Positions 42,323 to 50,636 are shown, counted from the stretch's first letter. The stretch is 64,000 nt of DNA from Pseudomonas siliginis (GCF_019145195.1 NZ_JAHSTW010000008.1:186001-250000); one strand, 5' to 3'. Made by a program: numbers and translations. Notes: generated from the letters alone by a model not told the origin.

Positions 42323-42341
42323 GTCAGGCTTCCAGTCAGGG

Positions 42342-43331
42342 TTAACGGGATGAGGAATCTATGAGTCCGGCGGCACGCGCCAGTTGCCACAGGCCACGCT
42401 CGGTGGCCTGCTCGGCCAGCGTCACCTGAGCAAAGCCGCAGGCGTCGAGGGCACGGCGATATCGCGTGCACAATTGCGCATTGCCGATGAGCACGATCGC
42501 TGGAAGATTCGCTTGATTGCGCCGGCGCCGCTGCACATTGGCGAGCGCGGCCAGCTCATGGCCGATCATCAGGCCGGACAGATAGTCCGCCTGAGCAGTC
42601 GGGCTCAGTTCACCGGTCAGGCCGAGGGTGCGGGCGCTGAACAAGGTCGAGAGCACACCGAGCGCGGCATCTGTCGACAGCGCGATCTGTACGCCGCGAT
42701 CGAATGCCTGCGCATCGAAGGTCGCGCTCGGTTGCTGGGTACGGCCAAGGATGCTGTGCTCGCTGAGCACGGCGAACACTTCGCCGGTCATGAACGTGTC
42801 GAAATGGGTGATGCGGCCGTCGACCACTTCCACCCACTTCGAGTGGCTGCCGGGCAGGCCGATCAGCAGATCATTACCCGCCTCGACCGGCAGACTTTGC
42901 AGCACGCCGAGGACTTGGGTTTCTTCGCCGCGCATCACGTTGGGCAGACGCGAACGCTGGATCACGCCCGGGACGATATGCACCGGTGTACCGCGAAGAC
43001 TGACAACGGTTTGTAGGGAATTTCCGAGATGGGCGACGTCGGCCGGCGTCTCGCAGTAAGCCGCTTCGCGCCAGCCCTGTGCACTGCCGACCATGCCGCA
43101 AGCGATTACCGGCAGATCCGGCTGCGCATCGAGCCAGTCACCACAGGATTCGTCGAAGGCCAGTTCAAAACCATCGGCGCATTCACGGCCGTGGATGATT
43201 CGCGGGGTCTTGGGCAACTGCATGATCCCGGACGACAGCGCACGCTGCTCCAGCACCACACCGTCCGCCGCGAGTTTGTAAGCACGTAATGAGGTCGTCC
43301 CCCAATCGAGCGCGATCAATTGCGCCTGCAT
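42342..43331 (-). CDS. dgoK: 2-dehydro-3-deoxygalactonokinase
   Basis: The 329-residue protein starts MQAQLIALDWGTTSLRAYKL; DWGTT is the first phosphate loop of the ASKHA fold. LIGLPGSHSKWVEVVDGRI and the C-terminal IGNAQLCTRYRRAL complete the DgoK pattern. It phosphorylates 2-dehydro-3-deoxygalactonate. It is the first gene of the operon; AGGTGAAG precedes the ATG. The promoter upstream is duplicated in front of the SDR gene at 57.4 kb. Confidence 0.94.
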   Translation of the reverse strand: MQAQLIALDWGTTSLRAYKLAADGVVLEQRALSSGIMQLPKTPRIIHGRECADGFELAFDESCGDWLDAQPDLPVIACGMVGSAQGWREAAYCETPADVAHLGNSLQTVVSLRGTPVHIVPGVIQRSRLPNVMRGEETQVLGVLQSLPVEAGNDLLIGLPGSHSKWVEVVDGRITHFDTFMTGEVFAVLSEHSILGRTQQPSATFDAQAFDRGVQIALSTDAALGVLSTLFSARTLGLTGELSPTAQADYLSGLMIGHELAALANVQRRRRNQANLPAIVLIGNAQLCTRYRRALDACGFAQVTLAEQATERGLWQLARAAGLIDSSSR

Positions 43332-43362
43332 CGCTTCACCTGTTTTGTTTTTGGCAGTGAGT

Positions 43363-43428
43363 GCGACGGACTATAAACCCGAGGGACGGGAAATCTCAAT
43401 ATATAAATATCAATCCCACATTCTGGGA
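43363..43428 (-). promoter_or_regulatory. dgoK promoter with 15-bp palindromic activator-type box
   Basis: On the minus strand: palindrome TCCCA-N5-TGGGA (43414-43428), 14 bases, TTGAGA (43394-43399), 18-base spacer, TATAGT (43370-43375). The box would be centred near -58, a typical activator position. The same elements with identical spacings recur at 57480-57545. Confidence 0.72.
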
Positions 43429-43616
43429 AGCATCTACAGTAACGGTATCACCTCACTCAAAACGCCGCCCTTGGGCTGCAACGATGGCGATCGAATGCCG
43501 GGAAGGGCCGAGTCAGGCTTGCACGGACAAAAATGCAAGGTTCGCCATGCCGCTGCGGTCGGGAAATACTCAGGGAGAGCGGCCCTCGAAAGAGGCAAGG
43601 CCGGACGGGATAGTTT

Positions 43617-44111
43617 TTATTTTGCAGGTCCAGTTGTCAGCAAATCCGCGCTAGGTACCCGCATAATCTTGGAAAAATACGTCTTGTATGTAGTGGAGTG
43701 GACTCTATACACACAGGAAATGGAATCTCTGGCTTTTAAAAAGGGATCCAGTGTTTCCCCTTTCAGGCGCCTTTCTCCCCCCTCATCGTCTACCGACTCG
43801 TCAAAAATGACATCTGCCCTATAAATCAACGAGTCCTGCGAAACCCTCTCGATAAACCCGAAGCCGGACTGTTTAATTCGATGTGCCTGAGAAAAATCAA
43901 GGTCATTTGTCAACGAGCAGACCAGCCCACGCCCTATAGACGACTTGAACAGGCCGAGAAGTTCCACGTCGGACTTGAAATAAACTTGATAAATTCCGGT
44001 AGTACGAAGCCGCTCTGTCTTTTCGTATTTAAGGTTAGCAATGGGCCGACCATGATTCAAAGAACAAGCCGAGAGCACCGACATACATATTGTCAAGATT
44101 AAAACCTTCAC
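43617..44111 (-). CDS. Small lipoprotein, candidate immunity protein
   Basis: The 164-residue protein has a lipoprotein signal peptide with the lipobox LSAC (Cys16). I do not recognise a domain in the mature part; it contains a Cys pair (SCVYRV and LVCSLT) and is mixed alpha/beta in character. Base composition is clearly lower in GC than the surroundings. It directly follows a lipase-like gene in a PAAR-containing operon, and known immunity proteins of type VI lipase effectors are often periplasmic lipoproteins, so an immunity role is inferred from position only. Confidence 0.6.
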   Translation of the reverse strand: MKVLILTICMSVLSACSLNHGRPIANLKYEKTERLRTTGIYQVYFKSDVELLGLFKSSIGRGLVCSLTNDLDFSQAHRIKQSGFGFIERVSQDSLIYRADVIFDESVDDEGGERRLKGETLDPFLKARDSISCVYRVHSTTYKTYFSKIMRVPSADLLTTGPAK

Positions 44112-44117
44112 AGGTTG

Positions 44118-44858
44118 TTACCCCTTAATCCACTTGAATATTGACTCCGCTACAATCTGTCGCGCTGACTTTCCACCGGGCAAGGCGTGAGCATACATAG
44201 AGTTGGCATCTGCATGATTGATATCGAGCCGCCCCATGACGTTCGGTCCTTCGGAGATCTCCCATTGCTCACCAAAGTCTGCAACCAGATCTGACAGGTT
44301 CCAATCGACCGCAGCTGCCCTGATATTTACCCAATACTGCGCTTTAGGCTTGGGGACCTGACGATATATTTTCGAAATACCATATACGATTTTGCCGTGC
44401 CCTACGGGATCCAGGGTCACCAAAATTTTTATTTTGAAACCGCGCTCGGTTAAAACCGCAGACAAATGAGCACCGTTCCAGCCACCCAAACTGTGGCCAA
44501 TGATATAAATCGCAGTATTGCAACTTGGAATCTTTCGAATAACGTTACGCTCCAAATCCTCCTCACTCATAAATGAGTTATAACCAACAGGCAACGTCGT
44601 ACAAGATTTCTGTATTTCCAGTGCTTCGATGTCCGCGTCGACCATGTCTCGCACATAGTCGACATTGTGATTGGGACCATCAACGTAATACCGTTCCTGA
44701 TCGCCAGCTCCACCAACAAGAAAAACCATTGCATCGCGGATGCTTACTGTTACTTGCTTGACCGATTGATCTGTCTTGCAAGTAAGTGTATGACTCACGG
44801 GATCTCTTTTCGCCATTGGCGGTGGTGGAGCCTCTGCTGTAGCACTTCCATTTGCCAT
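44118..44858 (-). CDS. Alpha/beta-hydrolase (lipase-like), candidate type VI effector
   Basis: The 246-residue protein has a GxSxG nucleophile elbow GHSLGG (121-126, Ser123), a likely acid Asp150 in VTLDPVGHG and candidate His215 in INHADANS. No signal peptide is present, but a short Pro-rich N-terminus (APPPP) follows the start. It lies 6 bases after the PAAR-protein gene and 6 bases before the lipoprotein gene. Lipases of the Tle group are known cargo of PAAR/VgrG spikes. Its family cannot be assigned from sequence reading alone; GC is lower than in flanking genes. Confidence 0.68.
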   Translation of the reverse strand: MANGSATAEAPPPPMAKRDPVSHTLTCKTDQSVKQVTVSIRDAMVFLVGGAGDQERYYVDGPNHNVDYVRDMVDADIEALEIQKSCTTLPVGYNSFMSEEDLERNVIRKIPSCNTAIYIIGHSLGGWNGAHLSAVLTERGFKIKILVTLDPVGHGKIVYGISKIYRQVPKPKAQYWVNIRAAAVDWNLSDLVADFGEQWEISEGPNVMGRLDINHADANSMYAHALPGGKSARQIVAESIFKWIKG

Positions 44859-44864
44859 CTCTAA

Positions 44865-45359
44865 TTACTCCACAAATAATTTAATTGTCTCAGCCAGGTG
44901 CGAACTGACGGTATGGGTAAATCCCGCCGCATCCGTCACGCCAGACTCTTCACTGCCGTCACCCCGCTGAATGATGTAAGGGTGATAAGAGACCGGCTCT
45001 CCGGTGTCCTGATTGACTACTTGCAACCTGTCAGTGAAATGCACAGGCATCGGCAACAGCCCACTAAATGCTGCCCCTCCCCCACTTTGGCCGATGATCA
45101 CCGTGCCCGAGCCACCGATCACGACATTGCCATGCCCACCAGTGCTATCGAGCATCGCGGCGTTCAGGCCGTTAATGAAAACAGTGCCGGAGACCGCTCC
45201 GGTGATAGGGCTGCCACACGCTGATTTATCGGTCATGCGGGCAGCAGCGAGGCCGTCGAAGAATACGTCCGGCGAGCCGGAGACAATCGGGTTGGTGCCG
45301 TGACCTGGCAGTGGGCAGGCGGTTGGGTCGGAGACGCGAGCTGCGGGTTTACCACTCAA
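44865..45359 (-). CDS. PAAR domain protein with C-terminal transthyretin-like extension
   Basis: The 164-residue protein begins with a PAAR domain (residues 5-90): AARVSDPTACPLPGHG, DGLAAARMTDKSACG, GTVFINGLNAAMLDSTGGHG, with Cys15, His20, Cys48 and His76 as candidate zinc ligands. PAAR proteins cap the VgrG spike of type VI secretion systems. Residues about 100-164 (GEPVSYHPYIIQRGDG, then GVTDAAGFTHTV) look like the small beta-rich extension found on some T6SS spike proteins. Its start overlaps the stop of the upstream 220-residue gene by 4 bases. Confidence 0.85.
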   Translation of the reverse strand: MSGKPAARVSDPTACPLPGHGTNPIVSGSPDVFFDGLAAARMTDKSACGSPITGAVSGTVFINGLNAAMLDSTGGHGNVVIGGSGTVIIGQSGGGAAFSGLLPMPVHFTDRLQVVNQDTGEPVSYHPYIIQRGDGSEESGVTDAAGFTHTVSSHLAETIKLFVE

Positions 45360-46018
45360 TTCAAAGCTCCTTGCTTAAGGGGTGCCGGGGATGGCTGATA
45401 GATGTCGATGTCGGTCGCGACAAAGCGCCAGCGATTATCGACCGGGTCGAACAGAGCATGACAATGCTCACGGCTTTCAGGTGATGTCGCGGTTTGTATG
45501 GCACGCCAGGCTTCGTTGGCTTGCCAACTCAACTCGGCAGGCGTTGCATCATCAAGTTCGTTGAGCCAGGCGTTGTAGTTGCGCAGGTGATTGCGCTCGA
45601 AAGTCGATTGCAGCAACTCGACCATTTTCACGCCAAGGTCCAGATGATGCCTGGAGGTCCAGCGCCCCACTTCGGAGTAGACGTGCCAGCCCATCGGGAT
45701 CAACGCACCGTTTTTCAACAGAGAATGGCCGGCGAGAGCGACGAAGCCGCAACAGACGTGCAGCATCAGCCAGCCTTGATGGGCGTCGATAATCGCTGTG
45801 GGATCAAAGGTTCTCAGCGCTACCACGCGGTAGTCGCCAAGGTCGGCACTGCGCGTCATCAACTCGGCATCAAGCCGCGACACGAAAGCCCTTATAGCCA
45901 CGCCGCCAGTGCGCTGGGCCATGCAGAGAATTTCGACAGCCTGTCGATTCGGGTCGTCAGAAGAGCCGGTGGTTTTCACCAGACCATACAGACGCATGGA
46001 CGCCTGCAGTCCACTCAT
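45356..46018 (-). CDS. Unknown protein, first gene of the PAAR-lipase operon
   Basis: I do not recognise this 220-residue protein. It has no signal peptide; one hydrophobic stretch (GWLMLHVCCGFVALAGHSLL) is probably buried. Several Trp and His residues cluster at 115-135. It overlaps the PAAR gene by 4 bases, the tightest coupling in the operon, so it may be an adaptor that loads the PAAR protein or its lipase, as DUF4123 proteins do in other systems, although it does not look like DUF4123 to me. The ribosome site is weak. Confidence 0.6.
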   Translation of the reverse strand: MSGLQASMRLYGLVKTTGSSDDPNRQAVEILCMAQRTGGVAIRAFVSRLDAELMTRSADLGDYRVVALRTFDPTAIIDAHQGWLMLHVCCGFVALAGHSLLKNGALIPMGWHVYSEVGRWTSRHHLDLGVKMVELLQSTFERNHLRNYNAWLNELDDATPAELSWQANEAWRAIQTATSPESREHCHALFDPVDNRWRFVATDIDIYQPSPAPLKQGALN

Positions 46019-46177
46019 AGCTAGTCACTCATTGACGCAGCGAGGGCTCCACAGGCGCGGAGAAATTTTGCCAGATGCATTGCAGGTGTCGTCCGTGAGC
46101 GCGCAAAAATGGCGCACAGAATGCCGGACTAGAGCGGTGGCGACAACTGAATCAGCAGTAGATTGCCATCATTGTGC

Positions 46178-46657
46178 TCAGCCCTCGGCAAATTCGCGCA
46201 ACACCTTGCCATCCATGCGATACCGCACCCATTCCTCCTGCGGTTGCGCACCGAGGGATTTGTAGAATTCGATGGCCGGGGTGTTCCATTCCAGCACGCT
46301 CCATTCGAAGCGGCCGCAGTCGTTGGCGCAGGCGATTTTCGCCAGGTGGCGCAGCAGGGTTTTGCCGGCGCCGCCGCCACGTTGTTCGGGGGTGATGTAG
46401 AGGTCTTCGAGGTACAGGCAGTTGCTGCCCAGCCACGTTGAGTAACTGAAGAAGAACACCGCGAAGCCGATCGGCAAGCCGTCGCGCAGGCAGATCAGGC
46501 CGTGGGCGGTGGCGCCGTCGCCGAACAGGCTGCGTTCGATGTCGGCGACGCTGGCGATGACTTCGTGACGGGCCTTCTCGAAATCTGCCAGTTCGGTGAT
46601 GAAGGCGAGGATTTGCGGCGCATCGCTGGGGGTCGCCGGGCGGATTTCGATCGTCAT
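46178..46657 (-). CDS. GNAT family N-acetyltransferase
   Basis: The 159-residue GNAT protein has the acetyl-CoA loop QRGGGAGKTLL (R/Q-x-x-G-x-G/A) after the strand YLEDLYITPE, and a C-terminal FEWSVLEWNTPAIEFYKSLGA. The LEDLYV-like strand and FEWSVLDWN motif are shared with diamine (spermidine) acetyltransferases, so a polyamine or similar amine may be the substrate. It is a single gene between the PAAR operon and a REP pair. Confidence 0.88.
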   Translation of the reverse strand: MTIEIRPATPSDAPQILAFITELADFEKARHEVIASVADIERSLFGDGATAHGLICLRDGLPIGFAVFFFSYSTWLGSNCLYLEDLYITPEQRGGGAGKTLLRHLAKIACANDCGRFEWSVLEWNTPAIEFYKSLGAQPQEEWVRYRMDGKVLREFAEG

Positions 46658-46762
46658 GGACGGGCCTTGTCTGCAAATTAAAGCGTCATACTAAGGCGCG
46701 CAGCGGCGCTCGTCACATGGCAAACATACTGACCTGCCCAATTTGCTGAACACTGTTGCCCT

Positions 46763-46853
46763 TGTGGGAGCGAGCCTGCTCGCGAAAGCATTCTGTCAGT
46801 TGAATCAACATCTGACTGAAATGACGCTTTCGCGAGCAGGCTCGCTCCCACAG
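46763..46853. repeat. REP pair, long-spacer type
   Basis: TGTGGGAGCGAGCCTGCTCGCGAAAGC and its inverse are separated by about 37 bases containing CTGTCAGT and ACTGAAATGAC. Confidence 0.92.
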
Positions 46854-47044
46854 TTGATACCGCACATTCTGAAAGGATGCTTATGACCGTTAACTGTTTT
46901 GCACCGATGGAAACACTAAAGATTGGCATCGTCTGAACAGCAGCCACGTGACCCCGGCGAAGACCGTTCGTCGATCATCAGGCACCAATCCGTCATCAGG
47001 GCTGACCAACCAAGTGTAAGGATTCCAATCACTGGAGAAGCCCT
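46854..47044. other. Intergenic region upstream of a small-protein cluster
   Basis: No clear gene. One very short ORF (ATG 46883 to TGA 46936, 17 codons, MTVNCFAPMETLKIGIV) has AAAGGA 5 bases upstream, so it could be a leader peptide, but there is no other support. The promoter of the 47045 gene must lie here. Confidence 0.35.
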
Positions 47045-47389
47045 ATGATCTCGTCAAGGTTGACCGCTTTAGTCTTCAGCGCCCTGCTCTGCCCTGCGGT
47101 GTTCGCCGCCTCGTCTACGGCAGCGGGCACTGGCCCTACCGATCCGACCCCGCCACGCGCGCCCGCCATTAACAGTGCCCCCGGTATGAATACCGATGGC
47201 TCCGGCGTGCCGTTGATCAATCAGCCACCCGCCACCGGCACCGATCCGCGCACACAAGGCAGCGATCCGGGCCGTCAGGGTGGCATGAACACACCTGATT
47301 CTCCGGCCACTCCCCCTGACAACGCCGGCCCGGGTGTCGGTTCGAAAACCACCACCGGTGGCTCCGGTTCCGAAGGTGCCGGTCAGTAG
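47045..47389 (+). CDS. Exported Pro/Gly-rich low-complexity protein
   Basis: The 114-residue protein has a signal peptide (1-21, cut after VFA). The mature chain is made almost wholly of Pro, Gly, Thr, Ser, Asp and Asn, with no hydrophobic core, so it is probably disordered. GGAG lies 9 bases before the ATG. I recognise no domain. It is the first of three small same-strand genes that may be stress-related. Confidence 0.65.
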   Translation: MISSRLTALVFSALLCPAVFAASSTAAGTGPTDPTPPRAPAINSAPGMNTDGSGVPLINQPPATGTDPRTQGSDPGRQGGMNTPDSPATPPDNAGPGVGSKTTTGGSGSEGAGQ

Positions 47390-47433
47390 TTCGCCGACGC
47401 GAGCGCCCTATTCACTCCCATGAAGAGGTAACC

Positions 47434-47691
47434 ATGAACGTCGACAAAGACCTGGAAAAAGAAGTTCTCACCCGCCTGCTGCACGCGCATCCCAACGGCT
47501 TGGGCAAGGAGGTGCTGGACAATTACCGGGGCGAGAAAGTCGTGGCCAGCGCCCTCGCCGCCCTGCAGGATCGCGGGCTGATTCATCATGGTCACGTGAC
47601 CATGAGCGAAGCGGGCGAACACTCGCTGAACCTGCCGATCAAGCTCAGTTCTGCCGGCGTCGAAGCGGCGCGCAAACTGGATATGCAGTAG
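47434..47691 (+). CDS. Small winged-helix-like protein of unknown function
   Basis: The 85-residue protein has GAGG 6 bases upstream of the ATG. Its pattern, a helix (EKEVLTRLLHA), a short loop (HPNGLGKEVLDNY), a helix (KVVASALAALQDRGLI) and a strand-turn (HHGHVTM), resembles a small winged helix, which might bind DNA, but this is inference. A C-terminal helix follows. It is located 44 bases after the preceding gene. Confidence 0.65.
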   Translation: MNVDKDLEKEVLTRLLHAHPNGLGKEVLDNYRGEKVVASALAALQDRGLIHHGHVTMSEAGEHSLNLPIKLSSAGVEAARKLDMQ

Positions 47692-47752
47692 TGCCAAGCC
47701 GCTCGCCGTCGAAGCGGCGAGCGGCCGGATCCGCAACTTGAGGAGAAATCCC

Positions 47753-48133
47753 ATGCCTCGTGGAAGCAAAGACAAATACACCAGCGAACAGAAGCGCAAA
47801 GCCGAGCACATCGAAGACAGCTACGAGAAAAAGGGCGTGTCGAAAGATGAGGCTGAGGCGCGTGCCTGGGCGACGGTGAACAAACAATCCGGCGGTGGCG
47901 AGAAGTCCGGTGGCTCGGGGCGCAAGAAGCCCGCAAGTGCCAAGTCGGAAGAGCGCAAAGAGTCATCGCGCCGCGCGGTGGCCAGTCGCAAGGGTCATTC
48001 GCGTAACAGCGAAACTTCGAAGGACACGCAGACTGTCGATAGCCTGATGAAGGAAGCCCGGGCGAAGAATATTCCGGGGCGGTCTTCGATGCGCAAGCAG
48101 GAGTTGATTGAGGCGTTGCGCAAGGCTGGCTAA
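47753..48133 (+). CDS. Rho-N/SAP-like basic protein (annotated elsewhere as plasmid stabilization protein)
   Basis: The 126-residue protein starts at ATG 47753 after GAGGAGA. Residues 1-45 form a conserved segment (MPRGSKDKYTSEQKRKAEHI, then EDEAEARAWATVNKQSGG-like). A Ser/Lys/Arg-rich linker follows, and the last 35 residues (TVDSLMKEARAKNIPGRSS, then MRKQELIEALRKAG) look like a Rho N-terminal/SAP-type helix-extended-loop-helix that can bind nucleic acid. It is highly basic. The true function is unknown. Confidence 0.7.
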   Translation: MPRGSKDKYTSEQKRKAEHIEDSYEKKGVSKDEAEARAWATVNKQSGGGEKSGGSGRKKPASAKSEERKESSRRAVASRKGHSRNSETSKDTQTVDSLMKEARAKNIPGRSSMRKQELIEALRKAG

Positions 48134-48144
48134 GCCTGATGGCC

Positions 48145-48239
48145 TCATCGCTGGCAAGCCAGCTCCCACAGATTTTTCGGTTGGTTGCACTATTGCACTT
48201 ACACACGAAGACCCTGTGGGAGCTGGCTTGCCAGCGATT
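48145..48239. repeat. REP pair, ATCGCTGGCAAGCCAGCTCCCACAG family
   Basis: Two inverted copies of CATCGCTGGCAAGCCAGCTC are separated by about 40 bases, between the Rho-N-like gene and the convergent PfkB kinase gene. Same family as 6387-6462. Confidence 0.9.
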
Positions 48240-48247
48240 GCGGTGCA

Positions 48248-49177
48248 TCAGTCGCCGCAGGATTCACGGATAAACGCATCCACCTCACTCGCCCCCGGCG
48301 ATGTCGCCGGCCCCCAGCGCGTCACCGCCAGCGCCGCCGCAGCATTCGCCCGCTGCGCCGCTTCCAGTGCATCGAGCCCCTGCGCCAATCCAGCAACAAA
48401 AACCCCGGCATGCGCATCACCAGCGCCATTGCTGTCCACTGCTTTGACAGCAAACCCCGGCACTTGTCGACGCTCGCCACGCTGCTGAATCCAGCAACCC
48501 TGCGGCCCGTCGCGCACCACCATCAGCACACTTTCCGGCAGCAGTTCCGCGAGGCGATCCATCGCGACACCAATCTCATCGGCTCCGGTAAATCGCAGCG
48601 CCTCGACACTGTTGCTGGTCCACACATCGATGCGCGGCAGCAACGTCTGCATCATCGGCGCGTCAGGTGACTCCACCAACGGCCCCGGATCGAACACCAC
48701 GTTGACCGACGCCGGCAGTGCCAGCGTCCAGTCGAGCAACACCTGCGCCTTGCCCTCGTGCAGCAGACTGTAACCGCTGAGATAAACGTAATCGCCGGGC
48801 TCGGCAGCCACGCTGTTCAGATCGTCCTCGGTCACCTCGCCTTCGGCGCCGATGTAGGAAATGAAACTGCGTTCAGCCGAGGCATCGGTCAGCGCCACGC
48901 ACAGACCGGTATCGCGCTCGGCCGGTTCGCGGATGCCGATGCAGATACCTTCCGCCTGCATCGCCTGGCGCGCCAGGTCACCGAAACGCCCCGTGCCATG
49001 GCGACCGAGGTAAACCACCGGCAGACCGTTACGCACCGCAGCGGCCATCACGTTGAAGCCGCCGCCGGCTTCGAACCCTGCCGACTGCGCCAGCACGTCG
49101 CCGCCAATCTGCGGCAGTTTATCCACGGCCATGACCAGGTCGATGATGACCTGGCCGGTGTGCAACATCTTAGGCAT
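48248..49177 (-). CDS. PfkB family carbohydrate/nucleoside kinase
   Basis: The 309-residue protein starts at ATG 49177, overlapping the end of the permease gene by 8 bases. PfkB features are the N-terminal GGGFNVMAAAVRNGLPV and the C-terminal anion hole with the catalytic Asp in VDSNGAGDAHAG. It phosphorylates a sugar or nucleoside with ATP. Its neighbours (NCS1 permease, ADP-ribosylglycohydrolase, GntR/UTRA regulator) parallel E. coli yegV, whose substrate is also unknown. Ribose or a ribosyl compound is a reasonable guess from context. Confidence 0.9.
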   Translation of the reverse strand: MPKMLHTGQVIIDLVMAVDKLPQIGGDVLAQSAGFEAGGGFNVMAAAVRNGLPVVYLGRHGTGRFGDLARQAMQAEGICIGIREPAERDTGLCVALTDASAERSFISYIGAEGEVTEDDLNSVAAEPGDYVYLSGYSLLHEGKAQVLLDWTLALPASVNVVFDPGPLVESPDAPMMQTLLPRIDVWTSNSVEALRFTGADEIGVAMDRLAELLPESVLMVVRDGPQGCWIQQRGERRQVPGFAVKAVDSNGAGDAHAGVFVAGLAQGLDALEAAQRANAAAALAVTRWGPATSPGASEVDAFIRESCGD

Positions 49178-50636
49178 GAGCATTCTCGGGTTGCGCGGCG
49201 CGGCGATCTTTCGCACCGCCAAGGACCAGGTAAATGCCACCGGCGACGACGAAGGTCACGATCCAGCCGAGGCCGTTGTGGCCCAGCCAGGAGTCGGACA
49301 GAAAGCCCTTGAACCAGATGTTCTCCGCCGTGGTGCCGATGGTGGTGAAGCTGAAACCAAGGACGATGGCGATCGCCCAGGCGCCAAATGCGCGCCACTC
49401 TATGCCGCCGCGATACCAGTAGGCGCTGCTCGGGCTGACGTCGAGCAGGTCTTTGGGGCTGTAGTAGTGACGGTGAATCAGATCGACGACGAAAATCCCC
49501 ACCCATGCGGTGATCGGCACTGCCAGCAGGGAAATGAAGGTAATGAACGGGCCGTAGAAACTGTCGGCGATCAGCATGAAGTAGATCGAGCCGGCGAAGA
49601 TCGCGACGATGTCGACCACCACCGCGTAGACCCGTTTGACCTTCAGGCCCAGGGTCAGCGTGGTCAGGCCGGCGGAGTACACCGACAGGTTGTTCGACAG
49701 CAGCAGACCGCCGAACGCGGTGATCAGGTACGGCACGGCCATCCACGTCGGCAGCATGTCGCGGATCGCCACGATCGGGTCAGTCGCCGACGCCAGGTCA
49801 TTGTTGCCCACCGACAACAAGCCGCCGAGGGTGATCAGCAGCACCAGCGGAATCCCTGCGCCGAACGCCGCCGACGCCACCAGGCGCACAGCCTTGACGC
49901 TGCGGTGCTGATAGCGCGACATGTCCGCACCGGCGTTGGCCCAACCGATACCAGTGCCGGCGGCCATGGTGCCGATGCCGATGATCATTGCGCTCAGCGG
50001 TGCTGGCGTGGCGTTGAACACCGCACTCCAGTCGATGGTCGCGCAGAGGAAACCACCGACGAGAATGTTCAGCGCACCGAACACGTACGTTGCCCACTTC
50101 TGGATCACCAGCAAGGTCGCGTGGCCGAGGCCGGACACTGACAAGGTCAGCAGGACGAAGATGGCGATAAAGATCAGCGTCAGTATCGGCGCACTTTTCG
50201 CCTCGACCGGCGAGCCGAACAGGATCGAACACAGCGACAGCAGCACGAAGGCAGCGGTGGTGGTATTGACGGTTTCCCAACCCAGACGCGACATCAGCGA
50301 AACCAGCGTCGGGCCAATGTTGCCGCGTACGCCGAAGATTGCCCGGGACAGCATCAGGCTCGGCGCGCGGCCACGCCGCCCGGCAATCGAGATGATCCCG
50401 ACCACGGCAAATGAGCCGGCGGCACCGAGGATGGCGACGATGATCGCTTGCCAGATCGCCAGCCCGCGAAACGCCACCAGCGTGGCGCCCAGCGGCAGGC
50501 CGAGAATGGAAATATTGGCCGCAAACCAGACCCAGAACAGTTGCAACGGATGACCGTTGCACTCAGCTTCCGGCACCGGCTCGATGCCCCGGGTTTCCAG
50601 TTGCCCGACGCTTTGCCCGGCGGTTGATGAACTCAT
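49170..50636 (-). CDS. NCS1-type (cytosine permease family) transporter
   Basis: The 488-residue protein starts at ATG 50636 with AGGAG 8 bases upstream; the longer open frame runs through a REP pair and is spurious. About twelve membrane helices are visible, with NCS1 landmarks WVWFAANISILGLPLG in helix 1, TGIGWANAGADMSRY in the helix 6 region and LLLSNNLSVYSAGL. NCS1 members import nucleobases, nucleosides and related compounds. It is coupled to the PfkB kinase gene and lies downstream of the glycohydrolase, replacing the MFS transporter YegT of the E. coli cluster. Confidence 0.9.
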   Translation of the reverse strand: MSSSTAGQSVGQLETRGIEPVPEAECNGHPLQLFWVWFAANISILGLPLGATLVAFRGLAIWQAIIVAILGAAGSFAVVGIISIAGRRGRAPSLMLSRAIFGVRGNIGPTLVSLMSRLGWETVNTTTAAFVLLSLCSILFGSPVEAKSAPILTLIFIAIFVLLTLSVSGLGHATLLVIQKWATYVFGALNILVGGFLCATIDWSAVFNATPAPLSAMIIGIGTMAAGTGIGWANAGADMSRYQHRSVKAVRLVASAAFGAGIPLVLLITLGGLLSVGNNDLASATDPIVAIRDMLPTWMAVPYLITAFGGLLLSNNLSVYSAGLTTLTLGLKVKRVYAVVVDIVAIFAGSIYFMLIADSFYGPFITFISLLAVPITAWVGIFVVDLIHRHYYSPKDLLDVSPSSAYWYRGGIEWRAFGAWAIAIVLGFSFTTIGTTAENIWFKGFLSDSWLGHNGLGWIVTFVVAGGIYLVLGGAKDRRAAQPENAHA

